DNA of 49,666 nucleotides from an uncultured Eubacteriales bacterium (GTDB taxonomy: Bacteria; Bacillota; Clostridia; Oscillospirales; Acutalibacteraceae). The notes under the pieces are model-generated. The model was given only the letters and a program-made list of their open reading frames with translations, ran no database searches and was not told the origin of the DNA. The DNA lies in the NCBI GenBank assembly GCA_900315195.1, contig OMYD01000010.1:1-49666 (forward strand), in the 5' to 3' direction. Position numbers and translations under genes: made by a program. This document shows positions 1 through 9,186 of this stretch, piece by piece. Within the stretch, counting starts at the first letter, position 1; every line of letters starts with the position of its first letter.

Positions 1-2405
1 TCCGCCAAGGCATTCACCGCCGTCATTCCAAGCGTAGCAGTATACTGTACCCCAGTTCTGATTGTCAGAGAACAGAACTGTCTTTGTTCCGGGATCGGGA
101 GATGTTGTAGGCTCTGTTGAGGGATCGGTGGGATATGTTACGGGATCGGGCTGTGTGGGAACTGTGGGATCTGTAGGAGTTGTGCCGTCAGTGTAGGTTC
201 CGCACTTGTTGCCGGAATCATTGAACTTAGCAAGATAACGCTGGATAGATGTTACATCCTTAATAGTAACGCTCTTATCGCGGTTTGTATCAGCAGCTTC
301 CAAAGCGTTGCCTGTAAGTGTAATCTTATCTACAAGATAGAGCTGAATCATGGTAGCATCCTTAATGGATACTCTGCCGTTCTGGTCTACGTCACCGATA
401 AGAACCTTGGGAACAGGAGATGTGGTGGGCTGTGTAGTACCGTAGTTCTCCCATGAACCGTTCTTATAAATCTTGCCGCCGCCGGGATAGTTCAGGTCAG
501 TGGTTTGCTTTGTGGTATCGCCTGTCATATCGCCTGCGTTGAAGATAACCATGTCGTATCCGCCGTCGGGAACATCGTAGCTATAGATGTTGTTTCCTTC
601 GCTTTTCATCAGTTCGCCGGGCCATTGTTTATACGCGCTGTTTTCAACACCGTTTTTCCACATGTAGCAGTATACGGGCGACCAGTTTGTAGAAGAATTA
701 TCGTAATAGATTGTTTCTGTTGCGTTGGGATCTACCTTAGTATAAGTGTAGGTCTGAGAAGCGGTTTTGGTGCCGTCGGTAGCTGTAACCTTAATAGTTG
801 TAACTGTGCCGATTGCAAGACCTGAACCGATTGTGATAGTCTTGCTGCCGGTAAAGGATGTTGCTGTGCCGTTGTCGATTGTGTAAGTACCCGAGGTAGC
901 GTCGATGTAGCTCAGGGTAACGTTGAGTGTATCGGTCTTGTAGTTCTGGCTGCCGGGATTAGCGTTTACACTGGGGCCTGTTTCGGCATTGTAAACAACC
1001 GCAATACCGGTAGAACCGATCTGACCTTTGATCTGACCGCCGCTTACGGTAAAGGAGTTGCCGGAAACCTGATCTTTATAGGTACCGGCTGCCATTTTAT
1101 GAGCCGCAACATTTACGGACTGAGATGTGCCGTTGCAGTTTACAAGAACAACGCCGCTTGTGCCGCGCTCGTTGTAAGCAATGTTGCCGCTGGAAGCGAG
1201 GTATTCGCTCTGGCCGTGGAAGTAGTTGTGGAACTTGTTAACTTCTACAACCTCTTTGTTGAAGCAGCTTGTGTTGTCTACATCACCGATATTACCGGTT
1301 CTGTAGCCCTTAGTACGGGCAAAGTACAGCGCGGTAGCTTGATTTCTTGAGCCAACAAGCGCCCATGTCTTGTTGATGTCAGACTGCGAAACACCCGTGG
1401 ATTCTTTTTTGTCGCCTGCATATGTATCATGCGATTCTGCCCAAAGAACAGACTTGGATGCACCTGCGCCGAGCTTATAGTTGCTTGCAGCAGCTCCGCT
1501 GGCATTGTGACGGACATGTACTGTGTGTACTGTGAGATAGAAGGTCCGCCTGTACCCCAGAGGATTTCACCATAGCTGTACAGACCGCCGGATGATTTGA
1601 AGTAACCCTTTGTGTTATAGTAAGAGTTAGCGTCGTTGAGTACGGTCGGCCAAAAGTTACTGTTGCAACCTGCTGAGTCGTTGGGAACACCGATGTGCTT
1701 AGCCGCGTCAAAACGGAAACCGTCGGCGCCGCAGTCGATACATTCTCTGAGGAATGTCTTTACAAAGCCCTGAACATCGCCGTTCTCTGTATTGAGGTCA
1801 GGCAAACCGCCCATACTGCCGTGAGTGATGCTGTAACGGTTGTCGTAGTTGATCTCAATGTTCCACTGATCATGCCAGTAATTGCTGTTATTTCTGATAT
1901 TGCTGGGAATAGCGTTAGACTTATCATAACCGGTGTTATTGCCGAGGTGGTTTGCAACAACGTCAACGATTACATGGATACCGTACTTATGAGCTTCTGT
2001 ACACATAGCGGTGAACTCTGCCTTTGTACCGAGAGCCGAATTGCCGGTGTTGTCGATTACGAAGTTACAAGGCTGATAATAGAGCCACCAAACGTTGTTT
2101 GTTTTGCCCTTTGTGCCTTCCTTTGACTGCTGGATAACGGATGTCTGAACAGACGTATATCCGGAATCAGCGATTTGCTTCATTCTGCTTTTGATGTTGT
2201 TGAACGACCAATCCCACGCATGCAGGATAACGCCATCCTGAGGTTTGGACATCAACCCGGTGCTTGCAGCAACGGTTGCCGATTCTACGGGCGCAGAAAC
2301 GGAGCTGTCCGATGTACTTGCGGCTGTAGCAGAAACACTGCCGACAACTACGCAGGAGACAACCATGCATAGAGCAAGTACAATGCTGATGATTTTCTTG
2401 TTCAT
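1..2405 (-). CDS. Secreted dockerin-bearing alpha-amylase (GH13_28-like, CBM26), frameshifted and cut by window edge
   Basis: Extracellular starch-degrading enzyme; the 3' end lies outside the window. The start is the ATG at 2405 behind AGGAG, followed by a Lys-Lys signal peptide. The catalytic domain resembles Bacillus AmyE: HAWDWSFNNIK, then GFRFDAAKH (nucleophile Asp), YGEIL (acid/base Glu) and, in the shifted frame, WAESHDTYAGD (third catalytic Asp). The frame breaks near 1500-1508. Upstream reads ...QYMSVT, and the homologous continuation (ASGAAASNYKLGAG) lies in another frame. If the ancestral text was VTDNASG, the simplest explanation is loss of 4 nt between two ACA copies. After the catalytic domain come a CBM26 starch-binding module (about 420-740), a type I dockerin with two Ca-binding repeats (DVDQNGRVSIKD, DTNRDKSVTIKD; about 220-410), a Thr/Pro linker (about 95-215) and a second CBM26 running off the edge. 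The dockerin suggests a cell-surface amylosome or cellulosome partner. The uninterrupted upstream frame stops near 1278 and lacks the third catalytic Asp. Confidence 0.9.
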
Positions 2406-2612
2406 TTCTCTCACTCCTAAATAAAATTACCGTATCAAGCATATAGGCGCTTGTTTACTCTTTAATAATAACAAAAAATTGCCATTTATTCAATCTGCTA
2501 TATGCACAATAAAGCACATTTCTTTTTGTTAATTATGCCAAATAAGTGTTGTTAGGCTCAAAGCAAAGTCAATGCTCTTAAAAAGCCTTTGTTTATTTTT
2601 CTTTTATCATAT

Positions 2613-2645
2613 AAAAACCCGAAATCCGCATAAACGAATTTCGGG
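2613..2645 (-). terminator. Intrinsic terminator after the CotH-type gene
   Basis: On the minus strand an 11-bp imperfect stem (CCCGAAATTCG with CGGATTTCGGG) is followed by TTTTTA. It sits about 30 bp past the stop codon of the CotH-type lipoprotein and separates it from the amylase. Confidence 0.85.
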
Positions 2646-2675
2646 CTTTATCTTATTCACGGTAGTGCCAAGTAT

Positions 2676-4355
2676 TCAAGTTGACGGCTGTTTTGAAGAA
2701 GGAGCGTTTTCCCCGCCGTTTGGCGGTTCGGGCGCCATACCGCCGGGAGGATTGCCGTCTTTTCCTCCGCCCTGGGTACCCATTGAGCTGATATTCAGTG
2801 AGGAAGCGTCTACCATTGCGTCTTTATTCTGCTTGTCAGATGTACTTGCAAGATCTCCGCTGAGCTGTTTGTTTATGCTTTCGCTTCGGAGCTTGCAAAA
2901 CTCTTTAAGAGTCTTTACGGCTGTATCGAATTCATCAAGGGTGTAGAACGCGGTCGGGTCGTCCTTAACATATGGATGTATCATCTGATACACGCGTTCA
3001 ATCTCCTTCTCACACTCGCCGCTGTCAAAAAAGCTCTTCATCAGCTCACCGAAGTATTTATGGTACAGCGAAAGGTATTTTTCGTTTGACACAATGCATT
3101 TCCACAGCGGTCTGCTCTCTTCGGCTGCGCCTGAAAGCGGAGAATCAATTGCCCAATTCACCGCGGACGTTGCGTCGCTGCCGCCCATGAAGCCGCCGAA
3201 CGCGAGATTGTAGTCCCACGGGAACACGCTCACCTTGCTGTCCTTTTCATATAAATAGTAGTTATGGAGCATGTTGCCGGTATAGCTGTCGTAGTTGAGG
3301 ACAAAGTTATGAGCGACAAAATAACGTACAAGCTGATCCATATCCCAGTACTTCTCAATGTTTTCGCCGCTGTTAAGAGCTTTTATTGCCGTAATAAGCT
3401 CCTTTTTGTCATCGTCTGTGACGTCGTTCTCGGCATTGTCGAAAATATCGGAATAGCTTTCGGTCTTGTCGTCTTTATATACCAGGTCTGCTCCCTTGCT
3501 GTCGTCCATTCCTCCGGGGCCTCTCTGTCCCCCGGGTCCGCCCTGCGGTATTCCCTGTGATTTTCCGTTCTCATCGACGGGCATCTGTCTGTCGCCGCCA
3601 AAGCCATCGGGCGGCTGCATATTTCCGCCCTGAGGGGGTTCCATATTTCCGTCCTGTGGCGGCTGCATATTCCAGTCGGGTTGTTTGCCGTTGGCGTTAT
3701 CCAGGCGCTCGGTCTCGGGCTTATAGAGAGCGCCGTCATCATTGCCGGTGTTGCGCTTGAGGAATGAATCGGAAACATCCTCGATCATAATATACAATCC
3801 GTGAACTTTACCGTTTACCGAAAGCTGAGCATAGCTTGTAAGCGAAGCGCTTACCCCTGCCTTGCGCATAATAAGATACGAAAGATAGTCCTTCATATAG
3901 GTAGCGTCGGACATTATATTGTTAAGATTCAGTTTGTCGAGTCCCTGATACTTCTGCCCCTTATCAAACTTTCCGAAGTTGATTTTAAAGCTGTAGCGAT
4001 CGGAATCGGAGGACGCGACCTGTGACAGCGAGGTGTTGCCCTTTGTTGCGAAAGACACGTTCTCAACCTTGTTGCCGTCAATTGTAACCGTTGCTGAATA
4101 CTTTGTCTTATTAAGCGGGTTCGCCTTTAAATCCTTCCAGTTGTCGTCCGAAAGCTCGACATTTATTTTATGGATATATCCCGTATCAAACAGGCTGTCC
4201 GCATAATTTGCGGAATTTGCCGAAGCCGCTTCATCTTTTGACGCTGCGGTTTCGGATGAAGCAGAAGATGACGAGGATTCGCTATCCCCTTTACACGCGC
4301 CGAAGCATCCTAAAAGCATAGCGGTGGACAAGCCGATTGCAAGTATTCTTTTCAA
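2676..4355 (-). CDS. CotH-family lipoprotein
   Basis: Predicted extracytoplasmic lipoprotein of the CotH (spore coat protein H) family, some members of which are atypical protein kinases; the substrate here is unknown. The best start is the TTG at 4355, because AGGGG lies 8 nt upstream and gives a normal MKRILAIGLS signal peptide. A GTG at 4364 overlaps that Shine-Dalgarno site. The lipobox is LLGC, and a Ser/Ala-rich tether follows. The CotH core begins around IHKINVELSDDNWKDL and contains SFKINF, the LNNIMSD region, LYIMIEDV and, after an insertion, FPWDYNLAFGG, a likely metal-binding Asp segment. About 90 residues rich in Gly, Pro, Met and Gln (PPQDGNM/PPQGGNM-like repeats) interrupt the core, and the C-terminus is also Gly/Pro-rich. 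The gene stands alone with its own terminator. Confidence 0.85.
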   Translation of the reverse strand: MKRILAIGLSTAMLLGCFGACKGDSESSSSSASSETAASKDEAASANSANYADSLFDTGYIHKINVELSDDNWKDLKANPLNKTKYSATVTIDGNKVENVSFATKGNTSLSQVASSDSDRYSFKINFGKFDKGQKYQGLDKLNLNNIMSDATYMKDYLSYLIMRKAGVSASLTSYAQLSVNGKVHGLYIMIEDVSDSFLKRNTGNDDGALYKPETERLDNANGKQPDWNMQPPQDGNMEPPQGGNMQPPDGFGGDRQMPVDENGKSQGIPQGGPGGQRGPGGMDDSKGADLVYKDDKTESYSDIFDNAENDVTDDDKKELITAIKALNSGENIEKYWDMDQLVRYFVAHNFVLNYDSYTGNMLHNYYLYEKDSKVSVFPWDYNLAFGGFMGGSDATSAVNWAIDSPLSGAAEESRPLWKCIVSNEKYLSLYHKYFGELMKSFFDSGECEKEIERVYQMIHPYVKDDPTAFYTLDEFDTAVKTLKEFCKLRSESINKQLSGDLASTSDKQNKDAMVDASSLNISSMGTQGGGKDGNPPGGMAPEPPNGGENAPSSKQPST

Positions 4356-4364
4356 CAAAAACAC

Positions 4365-4720
4365 CCCTGTTCATTTTAATTATACTAATAATAATCCCAT
4401 AAATTGACAGAATTATGAACGCTGCGTGATTATTGCGCGGTTTTACACTGTCATCAGATAATAAATTATAATTATTATATTGTTTTTTAAGCCGCCTGAC
4501 TTTTAGCTCGAAAATCAGATTAATCGGCAATCTAATCTTTGGAAATCAGGTCATAATCAATCATAACCTCTGAATGATTGTCGGGCACCGAATTGTTGTC
4601 AATGTCATAATCACTCCGCGACAACCCCTGCTATACCTTATTAAATAATTATATCATAAATTGTTATAACGAGCAACCGAGGTTTTTGAGTATTGTTTCT
4701 AATCAAATAAATAAAAAGTA
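4365..4720. other. Intergenic stretch without a gene
   Basis: About 355 AT-rich bases between the divergent CotH-type gene and the antiporter. The 10-mer GTCATAATCA occurs twice (about 4550 and 4605), and a small AATCAT/ATGATT inverted repeat lies near 4558-4578. I see no convincing gene or RNA here. Confidence 0.5.
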
Positions 4721-4749
4721 TTGACGAACCGTGTCGCATTTTGTATAAT
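4721..4749 (+). promoter_or_regulatory. Sigma-A promoter of the NhaC-type gene
   Basis: TTGACG (4721-4726), a 17-bp spacer and a perfect TATAAT (4744-4749), about 40 bp upstream of the ATG at 4791. Confidence 0.85.
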
Positions 4750-4790
4750 TTATTTATGCTTATGCAAAAAATGATTACGGAGGAACAACA

Positions 4791-6746
4791 ATGACAAAAC
4801 CAAAGAAAATTGTGCTTGCCGTAGCCTCGCTCATCATTGTGGGACTGCTGATCTACGTCGGCGTTTCGGGCGGAGCTCTTGGTAAAGTAAAGTGCCTTGA
4901 CTGCGACGGCACCGGCATTATATCGCATGCCGATTGCAAACTATGCAAAGTGCATGAGGATGAAGAAAAAGCTATAGACTGCCCCGAATGCGAGGGCGCT
5001 AAAACCGTTGACGGTGAGGACTGCGGCACCTGCGGCGGCGAGGGCGAGGTCACTCCTCACTACGTCACCTGCCCCGACTGCAACGGAACATCGGCAATTG
5101 ACGGCAAGGACTGCAAGACCTGCGGCAAAACAGGCGAAATTCTTTGTCCAAACTGCCACGGCAGCGGCAAACTGCTCTCTGCTCCCTGCTCCGAATGCAG
5201 CGGCGAGGGCGAGGTTCAGGGCTCCGCTTGGGCTCTGCTTCCGCCGATTATAGCAATCGGACTGGCGCTTATCACAAAAGAGGTTTACTCTTCTCTGTTT
5301 GTCGGAATTATCGCGGGCGGACTTATGTACTCAAACTTTAACGTTCTTAAAACCGTTGACGCTGTGGCTAATGACGGTTTGATTAAGGCGGTAACCGCGA
5401 CGGCGGGCATATTTATTTTCCTGATTGAGCTCGGAATAATTGTCGCCCTTGTCAACAAGTCGGGCGCCTCAGCGGCATTCGGAAAATGGGCGGCGCAGCA
5501 CATCAAAACAAGAACTGGCGCAATGCTTGCAACCTTTGTGCTCGGCGTGCTGATTTTCATAGACGACTATTTCAACTGTCTTACAGTCGGCTCGGTAATG
5601 CGTCCCGTAACCGACGGACACAAGGTGTCGCGTTCAAAGCTTGCGTATCTTATTGACGCCACGGCGGCTCCCGTATGCATGATTGCTCCCATTTCATCCT
5701 GGGCGGCGGCTGTTGCGGCTTACGCTGAAGACGGTCAGGGAATAAATCTGTTCATCACAGCTATTCCGTTCAACTTCTACTCACTGCTTACATTTGTATT
5801 CATAATCGCCCTGTGCGTAATGAACTTCGACTACGGCTCAATGGCTCTGCACGAGTACAACGCCATGTATAAAAACGACCTCTACACCACAGGCGACAGA
5901 GTTGACACTGAAGAAGAAGCTCCCAATCCGAGAGGCAGAGTTTTCGACCTGCTGCTTCCCGTTATTATCCTGATTTGTATTTCGGTATTCGCGCTTGTTT
6001 ACAACGGCGGAATCCTTGACGGCGTTCCGTTCATTACGGCGTTCTCGGACACCGACGCAACAGTCGGCTTGCCATGGGGCGGTCTGATTGCTCTTATTTT
6101 CACAATCATTTACCTCAACCTGAGAAAGATTGTTACCTTCAAAGAGGCAATGGAGGCGGTTCCAAAGGGCTTCTTCGCGATGGTTCCCGCTATCCTCATT
6201 CTCACATTCGCAACCGCACTCAAGAATATGACAAGCCTGCTCGGCGCAAAGTATTATGTAGCGGTTCTTATGAACGACGCTGCCGGCTCATTGCAGAACT
6301 TCCTGCCGGCTATTATCTTTGTTGTGGCGTGCGTTCTGGCGTTTGCTACGGGAACATCATGGGGCACCTTTGGAATCCTTATCCCGATTGTTATTACGCT
6401 GTTTGACCAGAATCCCGACTCGACGATCAAGATCATTTCCATCTCGGCTTGTCTTGCGGGCGCTGTTTGCGGCGACCACTGCTCCCCTATCTCGGACACC
6501 ACTATCATGTCCTCGGCGGGCGCGCAGTGCAACCACATAAATCATGTTCAGACGCAGATACCTTACGCGCTTACCGTTGCGGGAATCTCGTTTGTAACAT
6601 ACATAATCGCGGGATTCGTTCAGCAATGGTACATTGCGCTGCCGATAGGAATCGCGCTTACGATCGGTACGCTGATCATAATTAAATACACTCGCAAAAA
6701 CGAACACCTTGAAAAGATGTACGAACCGACCGAAGAAAGCAAATAA
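4791..6746 (+). CDS. NhaC-type Na+/H+ antiporter with N-terminal DnaJ-like cysteine-rich domain
   Basis: Membrane antiporter of the NhaC family (Na_H_antiporter) with an unusual N-terminal addition. The ATG follows GGAGG (ACGGAGGAACAACA). Residues about 7-29 form a membrane helix. Residues 35-136 hold eight CxxC pairs (C35/38, 49/52, 64/67, 78/81, 94/97, 108/111, 119/122, 133/136), many in the CxxCxGxG form of the DnaJ zinc-binding region, enough for about four zinc sites. From about 147 a polytopic carrier follows, with IFIDDYFNCLTVGSVMRPV, ISSWAAAVAAY, GTSWGTFGILIPI and GDHCSPISDTTI, all typical of the family. Lys/Pro/Lys/Lys before the first helix predicts, by the positive-inside rule, that the Cys domain faces outward; this is an inference. 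NhaC relatives usually lack this domain. The ion or substrate exchanged cannot be told from sequence. Confidence 0.88.
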   Translation: MTKPKKIVLAVASLIIVGLLIYVGVSGGALGKVKCLDCDGTGIISHADCKLCKVHEDEEKAIDCPECEGAKTVDGEDCGTCGGEGEVTPHYVTCPDCNGTSAIDGKDCKTCGKTGEILCPNCHGSGKLLSAPCSECSGEGEVQGSAWALLPPIIAIGLALITKEVYSSLFVGIIAGGLMYSNFNVLKTVDAVANDGLIKAVTATAGIFIFLIELGIIVALVNKSGASAAFGKWAAQHIKTRTGAMLATFVLGVLIFIDDYFNCLTVGSVMRPVTDGHKVSRSKLAYLIDATAAPVCMIAPISSWAAAVAAYAEDGQGINLFITAIPFNFYSLLTFVFIIALCVMNFDYGSMALHEYNAMYKNDLYTTGDRVDTEEEAPNPRGRVFDLLLPVIILICISVFALVYNGGILDGVPFITAFSDTDATVGLPWGGLIALIFTIIYLNLRKIVTFKEAMEAVPKGFFAMVPAILILTFATALKNMTSLLGAKYYVAVLMNDAAGSLQNFLPAIIFVVACVLAFATGTSWGTFGILIPIVITLFDQNPDSTIKIISISACLAGAVCGDHCSPISDTTIMSSAGAQCNHINHVQTQIPYALTVAGISFVTYIIAGFVQQWYIALPIGIALTIGTLIIIKYTRKNEHLEKMYEPTEESK

Positions 6747-6761
6747 TAAATAATAAGGAAG

Positions 6762-6793
6762 ACCGCACTGCCGGCAAACGCTGACAGTGCGGT
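6762..6793 (+). terminator. Stem-loop between the antiporter and TraX genes
   Basis: A 9-bp perfect stem (ACCGCACTG with CAGTGCGGT) follows the antiporter stop but has only a weak T tract (TTATT). The next gene starts 17 bp later, so this may be a partial terminator allowing read-through. Confidence 0.6.
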
Positions 6794-6810
6794 TTATTGA
6801 GGATATAGAA

Positions 6811-7527
6811 ATGAGAAAACAAAAGCTGATTCCGGATAAATACAGGTTTTTAAGCGGAAGCACTATAAAGCTGATTGCAGTCCTTACGATGCTTATTGAC
6901 CACACGGCAGGATACTTTGTACCCGGAGGCTATGTGCTGTTTTCAATAGGCAGCCATAATTTTATGCTATATAGCATAATGCGCATGATAGGAAGAATAG
7001 CCTTTCCCCTATTCGCTTTTTTGCTTGTTGAGGGTTTTCTTCACACCCGCAGCCGAATTCGTTACGGCGCAAGCCTGTTAATCTGCGCCTTTATTTCCGA
7101 AATACCGTGGGACCTGGTTCACAGCGGCAAACTGATGAGTTCGGGGCAAAATGTATTTTTTACGCTGACGATCGGCTTTTTGGGAATGTGCGCGGTTGAA
7201 TACCTTAAAGACCATCCGTTTTTCCAGCTAATTGCTTTGGCAGCTTTAGCGATTGTTTCGGTGTTTATAAAATCAGACTATTCTATTCGTGGATTCATTT
7301 TTATAATTCTTCTCTACGCGCTTAGAGAGCATGAGGTTCTTCGAATATTGCCCTCATTTATTCTGAATAATTGTATTTACACTATTGCGGCGTTTGTTCC
7401 GATCTCTTTCTACAACGGAAAACGCGGGTTTATTAAAGGCCCTGTGCTTAAATACGCATTTTACGCGTTTTATCCGGTTCATCTGCTTGTGTTTTATTTT
7501 ATAAGACTTGTAAACGGATATTATTAA
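6811..7527 (+). CDS. TraX-family integral membrane protein
   Basis: Multi-spanning protein of about 238 residues resembling the TraX family (related to acyltransferase-type membrane proteins; TraX acetylates F-pilin). The recognisable segments are LIAVLTMLIDHTAGYF near the N-terminus, IGRIAFPLFAFLLVEGFLHT, and FISEIPWDLV. The start is the ATG at 6811 behind GAGG; an upstream GTG at 6787 lies inside the preceding hairpin and is unlikely. In Firmicutes these genes are chromosomal and are not evidence of conjugation; the substrate is unknown. The 3' end overlaps the convergent deoxyribosyltransferase gene by 4 bp. Confidence 0.8.
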   Translation: MRKQKLIPDKYRFLSGSTIKLIAVLTMLIDHTAGYFVPGGYVLFSIGSHNFMLYSIMRMIGRIAFPLFAFLLVEGFLHTRSRIRYGASLLICAFISEIPWDLVHSGKLMSSGQNVFFTLTIGFLGMCAVEYLKDHPFFQLIALAALAIVSVFIKSDYSIRGFIFIILLYALREHEVLRILPSFILNNCIYTIAAFVPISFYNGKRGFIKGPVLKYAFYAFYPVHLLVFYFIRLVNGYY

Positions 7528-7973
7528 ATCATTTTGCCCTTGTAGGGTTTATAAGGAAGCGTTTTGAAATCATAGGTTTCAAGCTCTTCAAGCGTAATAT
7601 TAGAGCACGCGCTTTCGTGAACCATTAAATTTGACGATTCGCCTACAGCATGCACAGCGACAACGGGCTTGCCCTTACCGCAGGCGTAACCCGCCTCCCA
7701 CGCGGTTCCGCTGTCGCTGCAGGCTCCGTGATACAGCATTACAACAACGTCTGCCCAGTCTATATATTTTTTGTCGTTGAGGAAGGTTTCGCGCGACCAC
7801 TCGGCCATGCCGACAACCTCCTTATCGCGCACCTCATGCAGCCTGGGGCTGAAAAGCTCAAAGCCGCGCGACAGCAAAAGCTCTTCGGCACGCTTAACGC
7901 ACGAGAGCTCATACTCATTGAAAAACGGACTTGCAAGATATATTTTCACGGGATTAACCTTCATTTCATTCAT
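7524..7973 (-). CDS. Nucleoside 2-deoxyribosyltransferase family protein
   Basis: Cytosolic enzyme family that moves deoxyribose between bases in nucleoside salvage, or hydrolyses (deoxy)nucleotides in related members. The Rossmann-like family features are visible: KIYLASPFFN at the N-terminus, IDWADVVVMLYHG, and the active-site stretch DSGTAWEAGYACGKGKPV with the conserved Glu. The length, about 149 residues, is normal. The start is uncertain: ATG at 7973 or 7964, neither with a clear Shine-Dalgarno. The gene begins only about 12 bp past the terminator of the upstream tRNA-Cys, so it may be expressed by read-through from the tRNA promoter. Confidence 0.82.
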   Translation of the reverse strand: MNEMKVNPVKIYLASPFFNEYELSCVKRAEELLLSRGFELFSPRLHEVRDKEVVGMAEWSRETFLNDKKYIDWADVVVMLYHGACSDSGTAWEAGYACGKGKPVVAVHAVGESSNLMVHESACSNITLEELETYDFKTLPYKPYKGKMI

Positions 7974-7984
7974 TTTAGGATCAT

Positions 7985-8012
7985 AAAAAACAAACCCCCT
8001 CAACTGAGGGGG
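7985..8012 (-). terminator. Terminator of tRNA-Cys
   Basis: On the minus strand CCCCCTC-AGTT-GAGGGGG is followed by TTTGTTTTTT, immediately downstream of the tRNA gene. Confidence 0.9.
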
Positions 8013-8018
8013 CGTTTC

Positions 8019-8093
8019 TGGAGGCGACAGGCGGATTTGAACCGCCGCATCAGAGTTTTGCAGACTCGTGCCTTACCACTTGGCTATGTCGCC
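8019..8093 (-). tRNA. tRNA-Cys (GCA)
   Basis: A 75-nt cloverleaf on the minus strand. The acceptor stem pairs GGCGACA with TGTCGCC, the anticodon loop reads CTGCAAA (anticodon GCA), the T-arm contains GGTTCAAATCC, and U73 with an encoded CCA is present. U73 is the usual discriminator for tRNA-Cys. Confidence 0.97.
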
Positions 8094-8193
8094 GTTTCAC
8101 AACAATAGGTATTATACCATTTGTAAGCATAGTTGTCAAGAGAAAATCATAGATTTTTCAGACACTCTATTTTATTCACGGGAGATTAATAAT

Positions 8194-8676
8194 ATGCGCG
8201 ATTTAAACATTTACGCGAGAATATGCATGTTTGAACTGGACTGCCTGAAAATCAAGTACGCCAAGAACCTCACTCTCAAGGTAAACACAAGAGCAAAAAC
8301 ACGGCTGGGAGTATGCAAAAAATCAGGCGACTGCTACGAAATCGAAATAGCGGCTATTCTTCTTGACGAGCGGACTCCCGAGGAATATCTAAAAAACACT
8401 ATCATGCACGAGCTTCTTCACACCTGCTACGGCTGCATGAATCATACCGGAAGATGGAAAAAACTTGCCGAGCGGGTTAACTCTGCCTACGGATATAATG
8501 TAAAGCGCGCCGCCGCACCTGATGAAGAACTGATTCCCGACGGGCTAACGGATAAGCCTAAATACAAAGTTGTCTGCCCTGTGTGCGGAACGGAATATGA
8601 AAGATACAGAAAATCAGCCCTTATTCAGCACCCCGAACGCTACCGGTGCGGCAGGTGCAAAGCGAATCTGGGATAA
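8194..8676 (+). CDS. SprT-like zinc metalloprotease-family protein
   Basis: About 160 residues with the SprT-like/SprT-N hallmark HELLHTCYG followed by a further His (NHTGRWKKL), predicted to bind zinc. The C-terminal zinc ribbon has CPVCG and CGRCK. The start is the ATG at 8194, behind GGGAG. Bacterial SprT-like proteins are poorly understood; the eukaryotic relatives (Spartan) degrade DNA-protein crosslinks. The gene ends one base before the stop of the convergent XRE gene. Confidence 0.85.
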   Translation: MRDLNIYARICMFELDCLKIKYAKNLTLKVNTRAKTRLGVCKKSGDCYEIEIAAILLDERTPEEYLKNTIMHELLHTCYGCMNHTGRWKKLAERVNSAYGYNVKRAAAPDEELIPDGLTDKPKYKVVCPVCGTEYERYRKSALIQHPERYRCGRCKANLG

Positions 8677-9105
8677 TCACTCAAGAGGAGGCAGCGCGTA
8701 TTCGCTGAGCTTAATATTTGTTTTTATAACGGAAATACGGTTGGCGATTGAAAAGATAATAATTGAATCGCGGGTATCTCTGGCGTACAGCGGAGCGTAC
8801 CCGCTTTTTTTCAATACCTGCTGACACTCCTCAACGCTCAGGTTCAGCCCGAAGCAAAGCATAATCACCTTATCGCGCGACGGTGATTTTGCGTTGTCAC
8901 CGCGCAGCAGCTCGTAACAATACTCGCGCTTTATTCCCGAACCGCGGGCGACATCTGCTTTTGAAAGCTGATTGCGAAGGCGGTAAAACTCAAGCATCTC
9001 CTGCAGCGTACCGAAAAACATTTCGGAATCGTTTTCAGCGAAGTAATCGTCAACACTGTGCTTATTTTTTAGAATCTTCATAAGTTCGTCGGTAGACTTT
9101 TTCAT
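8677..9105 (-). CDS. XRE-type helix-turn-helix regulator
   Basis: A 142-residue protein with a helix-turn-helix in the middle (LQEMLEFYRLRNQLSKADVA, then GSGIKREYCYELLRG), and a conserved tail (LSVEECQQVLKKSGYAPLY) typical of XRE relatives in Clostridia. Good Shine-Dalgarno (AAGGAAG) before the ATG. It is transcribed divergently from the kinase gene at 9187 across an 81-bp gap, so it may control that gene or be a target of the kinase; this is inferred only from position. Confidence 0.75.
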   Translation of the reverse strand: MKKSTDELMKILKNKHSVDDYFAENDSEMFFGTLQEMLEFYRLRNQLSKADVARGSGIKREYCYELLRGDNAKSPSRDKVIMLCFGLNLSVEECQQVLKKSGYAPLYARDTRDSIIIFSIANRISVIKTNIKLSEYALPPLE

Positions 9106-9186
9106 TTTAATCTTCCTTTTTTCTGATATTATGGTACAATATATTTAAATAATAATCTCTTTTCTTTTTAAATTCAAGGGGCAGCT

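Noticed and set aside
4291-4530. Small minus-strand ORF upstream of the CotH gene
   Set aside because: It overlaps the CotH start in another frame, with no ribosome-binding site and no conserved look.
6811-7527. TraX gene as a sign of a conjugative plasmid
   Set aside because: No other tra, relaxase or replication genes are present; chromosomal TraX-family genes are common in Firmicutes.
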